A DNA stretch of 64,000 nucleotides from WTJH01 sp049889695 (lineage in GTDB: Bacteria; Bacteroidota; Bacteroidia; Flavobacteriales; Flavobacteriaceae): the NCBI GenBank assembly GCA_049889695.1, contig JBMHCX010000005.1:248001-312000 (forward strand), in the 5' to 3' direction. Every line of letters begins with the position of its first letter. Positions within the stretch are counted from its first letter, which is position 1. Below are positions 28,437-37,160 of this stretch, piece after piece. The notes beneath the pieces are model-generated. The model did no database searches and was not told the origin of the DNA. It was given only the letters and a program-made list of their open reading frames with translations. Made by a program: the position numbers and the translations under genes.

Positions 28437-30481
28437 TAGGGGGTGATTGTAAATGTTTGCTGGTCTTTTCCGATCCCTTTAAGTGTTAAGCTTTTCCACG
28501 CTTTGGGGAGTGTCGGATTTTTTTGCTGTATACCCGAGACGTCTATGTCCAAGCCGCCAAATCCGAATAAAACAGCTTGTAGCATTCCTCCAGCACCAGT
28601 GGCAAAATAAGGGTTGGTTCCTCCAGCCGTTTCAGCGAGTACATTAAAGGGGGGGAGTTCATTGGGTTGATAGCTCTTCTCGAATACTTGGTACGCTTTT
28701 TTGCTATCCCCCAAGCGATTGTGAAGGACTGAAAGTATTGCTTGTCCCATCGCGGGGCCGTCAGGCGAGAAACGAGATTCATAGTAGTCTAAATCTCTTC
28801 GGATAGCACTTTCGTCTTGGATGACTTTTAGGGGATAGGATAATAGATTTACATCAGCCTGTTTTATGGTCCTTCCATCATATGTTGCATTTTCCCGAGT
28901 AGTCCCGTCAGCAAACTGAAGAATAGGGATATTTTCGGCAACGTGTCTCCAATCTGGATCCGCTTTTTTACCAAGTGCTTCTGCTGCTAAACTCGCATAT
29001 TCTAAAACAGTTTTCACCATTCCGTTGGTAAAGGCATTATTATCGATGTTCTCTTCCCATTCGTTGGCACCAATGACATTGTTGATGTCGTATTGCTGTG
29101 GGCCATTGCGTTCCACTCGACTACACCAAAACTTTGCTACTTCCTCTAACACAGGATAACCTCTTGTTCGAAGCCAGTCTTGGTCCTGTGTAACGGCATA
29201 GTACTGCCAGAAAGCCCATCCGACAGTGGCACTAATATGGTGTTGAAAAGGTCCTGTTAAGGCCCAAATAGGGGTGTCTTCAGAACCATCTTCCGCCGAC
29301 TCCCAAGGGAACATTGCCCCGTCGTAGCCGTGGGCAAAAGCATTTGCTTTTGCGGCATCTAAGCGCTCATAACGATACTCCAATAACGATCTTGCAATCT
29401 CGGGTTGCAGCACCAGCAGGGGAGGATACATCCAAAGTTCTGTATCCCAAAAAACGTGTCCGTTATAGCCCAGTCCCGATAGTCCCATGGGCGAGAGTGA
29501 ATAGGCGGTTCCTTTACGAGCAAATGAGTAGAGGTGATATAAAGCGGAACGAACAGCTCTTTGAGATCTCAAATCTCCTTCAATTTGAATATCGTGTTCC
29601 CATAAGCTATTCCACGCTTTTTGATGAGCAGTTAACAAGCGTTCGATACCTTCTAATTTGGCATATAAGGTGAGTCGTTCAGCTTCATTTTGCGGATCGT
29701 TATTATGGACTGAAGCCATGGTCGATCCTACAAGGGCAAAACGATATGTTTCCCCTTTTTTGAGCGACTTATTAAATTTCATCAGGTGCATGTTGTAATC
29801 CCAATCTTCATGGATAATCTTGGGTTCATACCCGTGTTTTTCAGGGAAAATAAAGCTTGTAGAAGTAGCCACTGTTTTATCTCCTGGGCTTTTTGCAACA
29901 GAGGTCATCAGCGGGATAAGCACATGCGGTCTGTCGATTTCAGCATAATAATTTCGAACATCAGACAAATGATCGGGTGCTTGGATAAAGTTAATGGGTC
30001 GAATGTCGATATCTGCCAGGGCTGTTATTTCAACGATTGCCATACTTGAAAAAGGAAGATTGCGTAAGGCAATTAATTCCTGCTTGACAGTTGCTTTTCT
30101 GGGAATAGAATACTGTGTTATTAAAGAGGCCTCTTTCATATTCAGGGTTTGCTCATAGCCCTCAACATCTTTGGGACCAATACGCCTGTTATCTACCTCT
30201 AGGTGCATATTCATATGACTAAACGTCTTGAGAATATTACTGACTCTTCCTCGTTGATAATAGTCATATACCCCATTGAGGATCACTTCATCTACCTGAA
30301 GCGGTTGAGGAGAAGAAACCATCCCTATCATCCCATTTGCCACAGTGATCCCGTAATAATTGTTCGGATCGATTTCGTCGGCTACGATATGCCAAGGAGA
30401 TTGTTTGTGATTTTGCCCTACACCAATAAAAGGAATAAATAAGCCGAAAGCAATGTAAAAGAATCTACTTAATTTGTTCAT
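28436..30481 (-). CDS. GH65-family glycoside hydrolase (acid-trehalase/kojibiose-hydrolase type), secreted
   Basis: About 681 residues with a signal peptide (MNKLSRFFYIAFGLFIPFIG). The (alpha/alpha)6 barrel has HVFWDTELWMYPPLL, DGAMFPWESAEDG and INNVIGANEWEENIDNNAF, whose first Glu (about 474 from this start) aligns with the catalytic acid of GH65 phosphorylases. The phosphate-binding motifs of phosphorylases (HDSSLS and the GLHITSMAG His) are absent. In their place stand FSPDGPAMGQ and GGTNPYFATGAGG, as in eukaryotic acid trehalases. Hydrolysis of trehalose, or of another alpha-glucobiose such as kojibiose, is therefore likelier than phosphorolysis (inference). Start: the ATG at 30481 rather than an upstream TTG. 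Coupled to the GH37 gene. Confidence 0.88.
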   Translation of the reverse strand: MNKLSRFFYIAFGLFIPFIGVGQNHKQSPWHIVADEIDPNNYYGITVANGMIGMVSSPQPLQVDEVILNGVYDYYQRGRVSNILKTFSHMNMHLEVDNRRIGPKDVEGYEQTLNMKEASLITQYSIPRKATVKQELIALRNLPFSSMAIVEITALADIDIRPINFIQAPDHLSDVRNYYAEIDRPHVLIPLMTSVAKSPGDKTVATSTSFIFPEKHGYEPKIIHEDWDYNMHLMKFNKSLKKGETYRFALVGSTMASVHNNDPQNEAERLTLYAKLEGIERLLTAHQKAWNSLWEHDIQIEGDLRSQRAVRSALYHLYSFARKGTAYSLSPMGLSGLGYNGHVFWDTELWMYPPLLVLQPEIARSLLEYRYERLDAAKANAFAHGYDGAMFPWESAEDGSEDTPIWALTGPFQHHISATVGWAFWQYYAVTQDQDWLRTRGYPVLEEVAKFWCSRVERNGPQQYDINNVIGANEWEENIDNNAFTNGMVKTVLEYASLAAEALGKKADPDWRHVAENIPILQFADGTTRENATYDGRTIKQADVNLLSYPLKVIQDESAIRRDLDYYESRFSPDGPAMGQAILSVLHNRLGDSKKAYQVFEKSYQPNELPPFNVLAETAGGTNPYFATGAGGMLQAVLFGFGGLDIDVSGIQQKNPTLPKAWKSLTLKGIGKDQQTFTITP

Positions 30482-30608
30482 ATTCAATTGATTTGTAGAA
30501 TTTAGTTTGTAATTTTAATTATCCTCTGCTTCAGGAGAAAATTAAATCGACACGCAATATACTAAACCAGCGATATTTGAGTTATAAACTAAGCACAAAC
30601 GTGACAAT

Positions 30609-31994
30609 ATGAGAAATATACTACCCAAAATTTTAATTGTTTTGTTGATGTCAGGTGGGGTTTTGCAAGCGCAAAATTCAACCTATCCATGGCAAATCTC
30701 TGTGAGTGCATCTGCCATTGATGTATCGAGCGCTGGTGAGAAAGGCTCTCGAAGAATTCAGCCGCAAGGAGAGATATTTGACGATTTTCTCAACGTTGGA
30801 GATCACTGGAATCTTGGTGGACCAACGATCAGCCTAAGCCGCCGTATCAAGGGCGGATTATCGGTAGGAGTTGAGGGAACTGTTAACCTGATTACCAAGG
30901 TCGATGGTTTAGAAAACATTGAATTTCCTTTCTATTCCGCGAGTGCATTCGCTAAGTTTTCCCCATTACAAGACAAAAAGATAAGTCCATATATATCTGG
31001 TGGTTGGGGATACGCTAGTGTCGATCAAGAAACCAGTTCCAGCTTAATCCTTTCCAAAAATATTTCACAAATGCTTAGTGGAGGGATTGGAATCGATATT
31101 CGTTTGGCTGAAAGATTTAAGTTGGGGATCAAATCTACTTTTAACAATCCATATGAGCGTTTTGGAGTAGACCACTTTAATCATACACTAGGAGTCAATT
31201 ATTTATTTGGAGCCAAAGACTCTGACAAAGATGGTATCATCGATGAAAAAGACAAATGTCCTCAGTTGCCAGGTTTAAAAGAATACGACGGATGTCCGGA
31301 TACGGATGAAGATACCATTCCTGATAATGAAGACGAATGTCCAGAAGAGCCCGGTTCCGTTGAGTTAAAAGGATGTCCTGATAGTGATGGCGATGGTACG
31401 CCAGATAAAGACGATTTATGTCCTGATGTTGTTGGTCCTACCGAGATGAGTGGTTGCCCAGACAGCGATATGGATGAAGTTCACGATGGTATAGATGAGT
31501 GTCCAGAAGAGGTTGGACCTGCATCCAACAACGGTTGCCCGCTGCCAGATACGGACGAAGACGGTGTGCCTGATGAGCAGGACAAATGTCCAGAAGAAGC
31601 TGGTACAGTCGAAAATGAAGGCTGTCCTCCATTATCCAACGAAATCATGAGTACCCTGAATAAGTTTGGGAGTAATATCAATTTCCCCGCTCAAAGCGCA
31701 AGAATTATGGGGAAAAAGCCGCAGCAAACGCTCGAAAAAATTAAGGCATTGCTAGACGAAAATCCTAACGGTAAGCTAATTATTGAAGGATATGCCTCTT
31801 CCGATGGAGACGAGGAGTACAACCTTCAATTATCTCAACAACGTGCAGAGGCTGTCCGAGATTACTTAATCGAATTAGGGGTTCCAGCCGAACGATTAGA
31901 AGTTGTGAGCTTTGGAGAAGCGAATCCTATCGGAGATGACGAAACAGCTGAAGGACGCGCACAGAATCGAAGAGTTCAGTTTAAACAGAAATAA
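30609..31994 (+). CDS. OmpA-family protein with thrombospondin type 3 repeats
   Basis: 461 residues: signal peptide (to LQAQ, residue 22), an N-terminal eight-strand-type beta barrel (about 25-198), then five calcium-binding type 3 repeats (about 200-345). The repeats follow the pattern D-x-D-x-D-G-x-x-D and Cys-Pro, for example DSDKDGIIDEKDKCPQLPG and DSDGDGTPDKDDLCPD. An OmpA C-terminal peptidoglycan-binding domain follows (about 350-461), with IIEGYASSDGDEEYNLQLS, QQRAEAVRDYL and the final GRAQNRRVQF. It links outer membrane and cell wall in the periplasm. The gene stands alone, divergent from the GH65 operon, and ends at a bidirectional terminator. Confidence 0.95.
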   Translation: MRNILPKILIVLLMSGGVLQAQNSTYPWQISVSASAIDVSSAGEKGSRRIQPQGEIFDDFLNVGDHWNLGGPTISLSRRIKGGLSVGVEGTVNLITKVDGLENIEFPFYSASAFAKFSPLQDKKISPYISGGWGYASVDQETSSSLILSKNISQMLSGGIGIDIRLAERFKLGIKSTFNNPYERFGVDHFNHTLGVNYLFGAKDSDKDGIIDEKDKCPQLPGLKEYDGCPDTDEDTIPDNEDECPEEPGSVELKGCPDSDGDGTPDKDDLCPDVVGPTEMSGCPDSDMDEVHDGIDECPEEVGPASNNGCPLPDTDEDGVPDEQDKCPEEAGTVENEGCPPLSNEIMSTLNKFGSNINFPAQSARIMGKKPQQTLEKIKALLDENPNGKLIIEGYASSDGDEEYNLQLSQQRAEAVRDYLIELGVPAERLEVVSFGEANPIGDDETAEGRAQNRRVQFKQK

Positions 31995-32013
31995 ACCACC
32001 ATTTTATTTAAAC

Positions 32014-32045
32014 TAAAAAAGGGAGCAATTAGCTCCCTTTTTTTA
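32014..32045. terminator. Bidirectional terminator between ompA-like gene and rpe
   Basis: The stem GGGAGC / GCTCCC with an AATTA loop is flanked by six A on one side and seven T on the other. It lies between two convergent genes, so it can end both transcripts. Confidence 0.9.
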
Positions 32046-32059
32046 TGGTTAGGTGTCAT

Positions 32060-32713
32060 TTATACCGCTTTTAAGGACGCAATGGTAGCCACAGGGTCCT
32101 CACTTCCAAAAACAAAACTTCCGGCCACTAGAGCATCTGCTCCAGCCTCGACCAAAGCGCTTGCGTTAGCCGAAGTCACTCCACCGTCGATTTCAATTTG
32201 AGTGCTGGTTTTTTGGTCAACGATCATTTGTTTGAGCTGAGCTACTTTTTTGTAGGTACGTTCAATAAACGATTGTCCCCCAAATCCTGGATTCACACTC
32301 ATCAGGCATACCAAATCAATTTCTGGCAGGAGATCTTCTAAAACGCTTACAGGGGTATGCGGGTTCAGTGCTACTCCAGTTTTCATCCCATTCGATCGGA
32401 TATTTTGAAGCGTTCGGTGCAAATGCGTGCAAGCCTCATAGTGAACCGTTAATATAGCTGCTCCTAGGTCAGCAAAAGTTTTGGTGTATCGGTCCGGGTC
32501 TACAATCATCAGGTGGACATCCAATGGTTTTTGAGCATGCTTTTGTATCGCCTTTAACACGGGCATACCGAATGATATATTCGGAACAAAAACGCCGTCC
32601 ATTACATCTATATGGAACCAATCTGCTGCACTTTGATTGACCATTTCGCAATCGCGTTGAAGGTTTCCAAAGTCAGCGGCTAGGAGTGAGGGTGCAATAA
32701 TTGTAGATTTCAT
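32060..32713 (-). CDS. rpe: Ribulose-phosphate 3-epimerase
   Basis: 217 residues from the ATG at 32713 (MKSTIIAPSLLAADFGNLQ). It interconverts ribulose 5-phosphate and xylulose 5-phosphate in the pentose phosphate pathway. The TIM-barrel motifs are all visible: WFHIDVMDGVFVPNISFG, LDVHLMI, CLMSVNPGFGGQSFIERT and IEIDGGV. A longer frame from a TTG at 32737 would translate the T tract of the preceding terminator (MFFFIFIP) and is rejected. The gene follows rpoD on the same strand, but a terminator hairpin ends only about 12 bases before its start codon. Confidence 0.97.
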   Translation of the reverse strand: MKSTIIAPSLLAADFGNLQRDCEMVNQSAADWFHIDVMDGVFVPNISFGMPVLKAIQKHAQKPLDVHLMIVDPDRYTKTFADLGAAILTVHYEACTHLHRTLQNIRSNGMKTGVALNPHTPVSVLEDLLPEIDLVCLMSVNPGFGGQSFIERTYKKVAQLKQMIVDQKTSTQIEIDGGVTSANASALVEAGADALVAGSFVFGSEDPVATIASLKAV

Positions 32714-32724
32714 TGGAATGAATA

Positions 32725-32755
32725 TAAAAAAAAACAACCCATAAAGGGTTGCTTT
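32725..32755 (-). terminator. Rho-independent terminator between rpoD and rpe
   Basis: On the minus strand the stem CAACCC, loop TTTAT, GGGTTG is followed by nine T. It lies just after the rpoD stop and immediately before the rpe start. Confidence 0.8.
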
Positions 32756-32760
32756 TGATA

Positions 32761-33624
32761 TTAGCCTAAATAAGTTTTTAATATTTTGCTACGGGAGGTA
32801 TGCTTCAGCCTTCGGATCGCTTTTTCTTTGATTTGGCGAACTCTCTCTCTGGTCAGGTCAAAAGTTTCTCCAATCTCTTCCAGCGTCATAGCATGCTGAT
32901 TCCCTAAGCCGAAATATAAACGGACTACATCTGCCTCACGAGGAGTTAGCGTTTCAAGCGCACGTTCTATTTCTGTTCTTAAAGATTCGTGTAAAAGCGT
33001 TCTATCCGGGTTTGGCGATTCCTCCGTATTTAAGACATCATATAGGTTAGAATCTTCTCCTTCGACTAAAGGAGCATCCATAGATAGGTGACGTCCAGAA
33101 TTCTTTAAAGATTCCTTAACGTCATTAATGGTCATGTCAAGTTCCTTCGCAATTTCCTCAGCTGAAGGGGCTCTTTCATGAGCTTGCTCTAGGTAGGCGT
33201 AGGTTTTATTAATCTTATTGATGGAACCAATTTTATTCAAGGGAAGGCGAACAATGCGCGATTGTTCTGCCAATGCTTGAAGAATCGACTGCCGAATCCA
33301 CCAAACAGCATAGGAGATAAACTTAAATCCTCTTGTTTCATCGAAACGCTGAGCCGCTTTGATGAGCCCTAGATTCCCTTCATTGATCAAGTCGGGAAGT
33401 GTGAGACCCTGATTTTGGTATTGTTTAGCAACCGAAACGACAAAACGAAGATTCGCTTTGGTCAGTTTTTCTAATGCGATCTGATCGCCCGCTTTAATGC
33501 GCTGTGCTAATTCTACCTCCTCTTCAGCGGTAATTAAGTCTACTTTACCTATTTCTTGCAGGTACTTATCTAGGGAAGCTGTTTCCCGATTCGTAACCTG
33601 CTTGGTGATTTTTAATTGTCTCAT
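32761..33624 (-). CDS. rpoD: Primary RNA polymerase sigma factor RpoD/SigA
   Basis: This 287-residue sigma-70 protein is short, as in other Bacteroidota, lacking region 1.1 and the large non-conserved insert. Region 1.2 is in SLDKYLQEIGKVDLITAEEE. Region 2 contains ANLRFVVSVAKQYQNQGL, LPDLINEGNLGLIKAAQRFD and the promoter-opening ETRGFKFISYAVWWIRQSI. Region 3 includes IVRLPLNKIGSINKINK. Region 4 ends with the helix-turn-helix TLEEIGETFDLTRERVRQIKEKAIRRL. It directs RNA polymerase to TAnnTTTG-type promoters, several of which occur in this window. It lies 52 bases after pnp on the same strand. Confidence 0.97.
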   Translation of the reverse strand: MRQLKITKQVTNRETASLDKYLQEIGKVDLITAEEEVELAQRIKAGDQIALEKLTKANLRFVVSVAKQYQNQGLTLPDLINEGNLGLIKAAQRFDETRGFKFISYAVWWIRQSILQALAEQSRIVRLPLNKIGSINKINKTYAYLEQAHERAPSAEEIAKELDMTINDVKESLKNSGRHLSMDAPLVEGEDSNLYDVLNTEESPNPDRTLLHESLRTEIERALETLTPREADVVRLYFGLGNQHAMTLEEIGETFDLTRERVRQIKEKAIRRLKHTSRSKILKTYLG

Positions 33625-33676
33625 CTAAATATTAATACCTTTAATTCATACCCTGAGCACTATCTCCTATCAAAAA

Positions 33677-35827
33677 CTATTCCTTTTTTGGCTTTTGCGG
33701 ACGATTTTTTCGTTCCGGACGTGGCAAAAGCGCTTTTCGGGATACTTTTTGTTTTCTCGTTTTAGGATCGATCCCCATATATTTTACTTCTATGGTGTCG
33801 CCTAAATTGATGACATCTGTCACTTTTTCGATACGTTCCCAAGCAATCTCAGAGATGTGTAGAAGTGTTTCGTTTCCAGGAACAAATTCTACAACAGCTC
33901 CAAAATCAAGGAGTTTTATCACTTTTACTTGGTAAGTTTCGTCTACTTGAGGCTTGAAGGTGATGTTGTCGATTCTTTGAATAACATCATCGATCATTTC
34001 TTGTTCAACCCCTAAGATTTCAACTACACCGACATCTCCTTCTTCTTCTATAACGATGGTTGTGCCAGTTTCTTTTTGCATCTCCTGAATAACTTTTCCA
34101 GAAGGTCCAATTACCGCTCCGATAAACTCGTTTGGAATCGTGATTTTAACCATTTTCGGCGCGTGGGCTTTCACCTTTTCAGCAGGATTTTCAATGGTCT
34201 CTACTAGCTTTTCAAGGATGTGTAAGCGACCGACTCGGGCTTGTTCCAACGCTTGTGTCAGGATATCGTAGGATAGACCTTTGATCTTAATATCCATCTG
34301 ACATGCGGTGATACCATCTTCTGTTCCGGTAACTTTAAAGTCCATATCCCCTAAGTGATCTTCATCACCGAGTATGTCGGATAAGACGGCGTATTTGTCG
34401 CCATCGCTAATTAATCCCATGGCAATACCCGATACAGGTTTTCTAATTTGTACCCCTGCATCCATAAGCGACATGGTTCCAGCACAAACAGTTGCCATAG
34501 AGGAAGAACCATTGGACTCTAGTACCTCTGAAACGACACGAACAGTATAAGGACAATCGTCGGGCATTACTTTTTTAAGGGCTCGTTGAGCTAGATTACC
34601 ATGGCCTACCTCACGGCGAGATGTCCCTCTCAGGGGTCTTGCCTCTCCAGTAGAAAAAGGAGGGAAGTTATAGTGGAGGTAGAAGTTTTCTTCTCCCTGC
34701 TCGGTGGGTAAGTCAATAATATTGGCTTCACGCGAGGTTCCCAAAGTGGTTGTCGCTAAAGCTTGTGTTTCACCTCGGGTAAAAATTGCCGAACCATGAG
34801 TCGATGGAAGATAGTCTACCTCACACCAAATTGGGCGAATTTCATCCGTTGCTCGACCGTCTAGTCGAATACCTTCATTGAGGACCAGGTCGCGCACAGC
34901 TTTCTTTTGTGCTTTGCCAAAATATTTTGAGATCAGATCTCCAAATTCTTCTAGCTCTTCTTCTGAATAAGATTCCTTGATGCTGTCCTTTAGTGCGCTA
35001 AATTTCTCGGAACGCTCATTTTTAGAACTGGCTGATTTTGCGATGTCGTAGCAGCTCTGATACGCCAATTCCAAAATTTTAGCTTCTAGTGCTTCATCGT
35101 TGCGTTCTTCTTCGTACTCTCGCGTTTCTTTCACACCGATCTGCTGGGCTAAAGCCACTTGCGCTTCAATTTGCTGTCGAATGGCATCGTGTCCGAATTT
35201 GATAGCTTCTAGCATTTCAGCTTCAGATACTTCATCAAATTCCCCTTCCACCATAGCAACCGAGTCTGCACTGGCACCAATCATAATGTCTATTTCCGAC
35301 GCTGCCAATTGAGCTTTGGACGGATTAACGACCAATTGTCCATCGACTCTAGCTACGCGAACTTCGGATATAGGCGTTTCAAACGGAATATCTGAAAGTT
35401 GGATAGCGGCAGAGGCAGCTAGACCGGCTAGCGCATCAGGCATTACCTCTTCATCATGCGACATCAGCTGAATCATCAGTTGTGTTTCTGCATGGTAGTC
35501 CTTTGGGAATAGTGGTCGTAAAACACGATCGACTAAACGCATTGTCAGGATTTCTTCGTTGCTAGGACGTGCTTCTCGTTTAAAAAAGCCACCCGGGAAT
35601 CGCCCGGCTGCAGCAAACTTTTCACGATAGTCGACCGTTAAGGGTAAAAAATCGACTGGCGACGCTTGTCGGGCAGAGACCACTGTTGCTAAAAGCATAC
35701 AGTTTCCCATACGTACAACGACAGATCCGTCAGCTTGTTTCGCTAATTTTCCTGTTTCAAGGCTAATTGTGCGACCATCGGGAAGATGGATTTCTTGTGT
35801 AAATGATTTTGGTGTCATGTTTTTCAT
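33677..35827 (-). CDS. pnp: Polyribonucleotide nucleotidyltransferase (PNPase)
   Basis: 716 residues. It degrades RNA 3' to 5' using phosphate. The order is RNase PH domain 1 (about 10-140, GKLAKQADGSVVVRMGNCMLL, FFKREARPSNEE), an alpha-helical linker, RNase PH domain 2 (about 310-540, including GTSRREVGHGNLAQRALKK and SNGSSSMATVCAGTMSLMDAG), a KH domain (PNEFIGAVIGPSGKVIQEMQ) and an S1 domain (VKVIKLLDFGAVVEFVPGNETLLHIS). The tail is Lys/Arg-rich. The ATG at 35818 (MTPKSFTQ) is an equally good start. It lies downstream of rpsO, the same order as in many bacteria. Confidence 0.97.
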   Translation of the reverse strand: MKNMTPKSFTQEIHLPDGRTISLETGKLAKQADGSVVVRMGNCMLLATVVSARQASPVDFLPLTVDYREKFAAAGRFPGGFFKREARPSNEEILTMRLVDRVLRPLFPKDYHAETQLMIQLMSHDEEVMPDALAGLAASAAIQLSDIPFETPISEVRVARVDGQLVVNPSKAQLAASEIDIMIGASADSVAMVEGEFDEVSEAEMLEAIKFGHDAIRQQIEAQVALAQQIGVKETREYEEERNDEALEAKILELAYQSCYDIAKSASSKNERSEKFSALKDSIKESYSEEELEEFGDLISKYFGKAQKKAVRDLVLNEGIRLDGRATDEIRPIWCEVDYLPSTHGSAIFTRGETQALATTTLGTSREANIIDLPTEQGEENFYLHYNFPPFSTGEARPLRGTSRREVGHGNLAQRALKKVMPDDCPYTVRVVSEVLESNGSSSMATVCAGTMSLMDAGVQIRKPVSGIAMGLISDGDKYAVLSDILGDEDHLGDMDFKVTGTEDGITACQMDIKIKGLSYDILTQALEQARVGRLHILEKLVETIENPAEKVKAHAPKMVKITIPNEFIGAVIGPSGKVIQEMQKETGTTIVIEEEGDVGVVEILGVEQEMIDDVIQRIDNITFKPQVDETYQVKVIKLLDFGAVVEFVPGNETLLHISEIAWERIEKVTDVINLGDTIEVKYMGIDPKTRKQKVSRKALLPRPERKNRPQKPKKE

Positions 35828-35912
35828 TAAGGGTTAACCAAAGTGTTGTGTGTTGCGGCAACCAATGAAAAACTTAAGGGTTCAGGAATTAATTTCCAGA
35901 GTGCTCTTATTG

Positions 35913-36182
35913 TTACTTACGTAAGCCAAGTTCCTTAATGATCGCACGATAGCGCTCAATGTCCTTCGCTTTTAGATAATCTAGTAAGTTTCTTCTTTTC
36001 CCTACCAATCGAACGAGCGAACGTTCAGTGTTAAAATCTTTTTTGTTGGATTTAAGGTGATTGGAAAGGTGTTCGATACGGTAAGAAAAAAGCGCTATCT
36101 GTCCTTCTGGAGTACCAGTGTCTTTTTCGGATTTACCGTGTTTTTTAAAAATTTCTGCTTTTGATTCTTTAGATAAATACAT
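35913..36182 (-). CDS. rpsO: 30S ribosomal protein S15
   Basis: 89 residues, the normal length. It binds the central domain of 16S rRNA early in 30S assembly. The family pattern is complete: GKSEKDTGTPEGQIALFSYRI, LSNHLKSNKKDFNTERSLVRLVGKRR and NLLDYLKAKDIERYRAII. A good -7 promoter element lies about 46 bases upstream. pnp follows after an 85-base gap; that leader may take part in the feedback control known for rpsO-pnp, but I see no defined structure. Confidence 0.98.
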   Translation of the reverse strand: MYLSKESKAEIFKKHGKSEKDTGTPEGQIALFSYRIEHLSNHLKSNKKDFNTERSLVRLVGKRRNLLDYLKAKDIERYRAIIKELGLRK

Positions 36183-36221
36183 TCCAATATTGTTTAAATG
36201 ATTTTTATGTACGCTTATTTA

Positions 36222-36236
36222 GCGGGGCAAAGATAC
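36222..36236 (-). promoter_or_regulatory. Promoter -7 element of rpsO
   Basis: The minus strand reads TATCTTTGC, a perfect match to the Bacteroidota -7 consensus TAnnTTTGC. It would place the transcription start near 36222 and give a leader of about 40 bases before rpsO. I see no clear -33 TTTG. Confidence 0.55.
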
Positions 36237-36261
36237 GTTTTTTTTGATAGCGACTCCAGGC

Positions 36262-37119
36262 TTAGGCCCGAATCGTCTGATTTTGAATTAAATCTATATA
36301 CAGATTGATCTGATTTTTTAATTCTTTTCGGTGGACGATAAAGTCAATAAAGCCTTTTTCCTTGAGGAATTCACTGCGTTGAAAACCTTCGGGTAGGTCT
36401 TTTCCAGTGGTGTCTCGAACAACGCGGGGTCCCGCAAAAGCAATGAGTGCTTTGGGTTCAGCGATATTGATGTCTCCTAACATGGCGAAGGATGCCGTTG
36501 TTCCCCCAGTAGTCGGATCTGTACAAAGAGAAATGTAGGGCAGCCCAGCTTGGCTGAGGGCATTTAACTTAGCAGAGGTTTTAGCCATCTGTACCAAAGA
36601 GGTTGCTGATTCCATCATTCGAGCACCTCCTGATTTGGAAATGATCAGCAGGGGGAGCTTTTTTTCTAGACAGTGATCTACAGCTCGAGAAATTTTTTCC
36701 CCGACGACAGAGCCCATGGAGCCCCCAATGAATTGGAAGTCCATACAAGCCACCACCAAGGCTTTCCCTTTAGATGGCCCAACCGCTACTCGAATAGCAT
36801 CTTTAAGACCCGATTTTTTTTGAGCAGCCTGCAGGCGGTCCTTATATTTCTTCGTGTCTTCAAATTTTAAGAAATCTTTTGCTTCTAGACCAGCGTCTAG
36901 TTCTTCGAACTCATTGTCATCGAATAGAATTTGAAAATATTCTTTACTGCCAATGTGGACATGGTAGTCATCTTCTGGAGATACATAAAAGTTATCGGCC
37001 AGTTCTTGGGTTTCTATGATTTTTCCCGTAGGTGTTTTATACCAAAGTCCTTTTGGAATATCTTTCTTCTCTTCTGTTCGGGTTTGAATCCCCTTTTCAC
37101 TTCTCTTAAACCAAGACAT
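36262..37119 (-). CDS. accD: Acetyl-CoA carboxylase carboxyltransferase subunit beta
   Basis: 285 residues. With AccA it transfers carboxyl from carboxybiotin to acetyl-CoA for fatty acid synthesis. The carboxyltransferase core is standard: VACMDFQFIGGSMGSVVGEK, ISKSGGARMMESATSLVQM, SLCTDPTTGGTTASFAMLGD and FAGPRVVRDTTGKDLPEGFQ. The N-terminal segment that is a four-cysteine zinc ribbon in E. coli AccD is present in position but reads GLWYKTPTGKII and NFYVSPEDDYH. All four cysteines are therefore missing. I recall the same substitution in other flavobacterial AccD sequences. It lies downstream of fbaA with 41 bases between. Confidence 0.96.
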   Translation of the reverse strand: MSWFKRSEKGIQTRTEEKKDIPKGLWYKTPTGKIIETQELADNFYVSPEDDYHVHIGSKEYFQILFDDNEFEELDAGLEAKDFLKFEDTKKYKDRLQAAQKKSGLKDAIRVAVGPSKGKALVVACMDFQFIGGSMGSVVGEKISRAVDHCLEKKLPLLIISKSGGARMMESATSLVQMAKTSAKLNALSQAGLPYISLCTDPTTGGTTASFAMLGDINIAEPKALIAFAGPRVVRDTTGKDLPEGFQRSEFLKEKGFIDFIVHRKELKNQINLYIDLIQNQTIRA

Positions 37120-37160
37120 TTAAATTCAATTTAAAGTTTAAATGTATAAAAAATATTAGC

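Noticed and set aside
28436..30481. GH65 phosphorylase (maltose, trehalose or kojibiose phosphorylase)
   Set aside because: The phosphate-binding Ser-Ser and His motifs are missing, and the protein has a signal peptide, whereas phosphorylases act in the cytoplasm.
32060..32737. Longer rpe frame from a TTG at 32737
   Set aside because: It translates the T tract of the rpoD terminator (MFFFIFIP) and is not family sequence.
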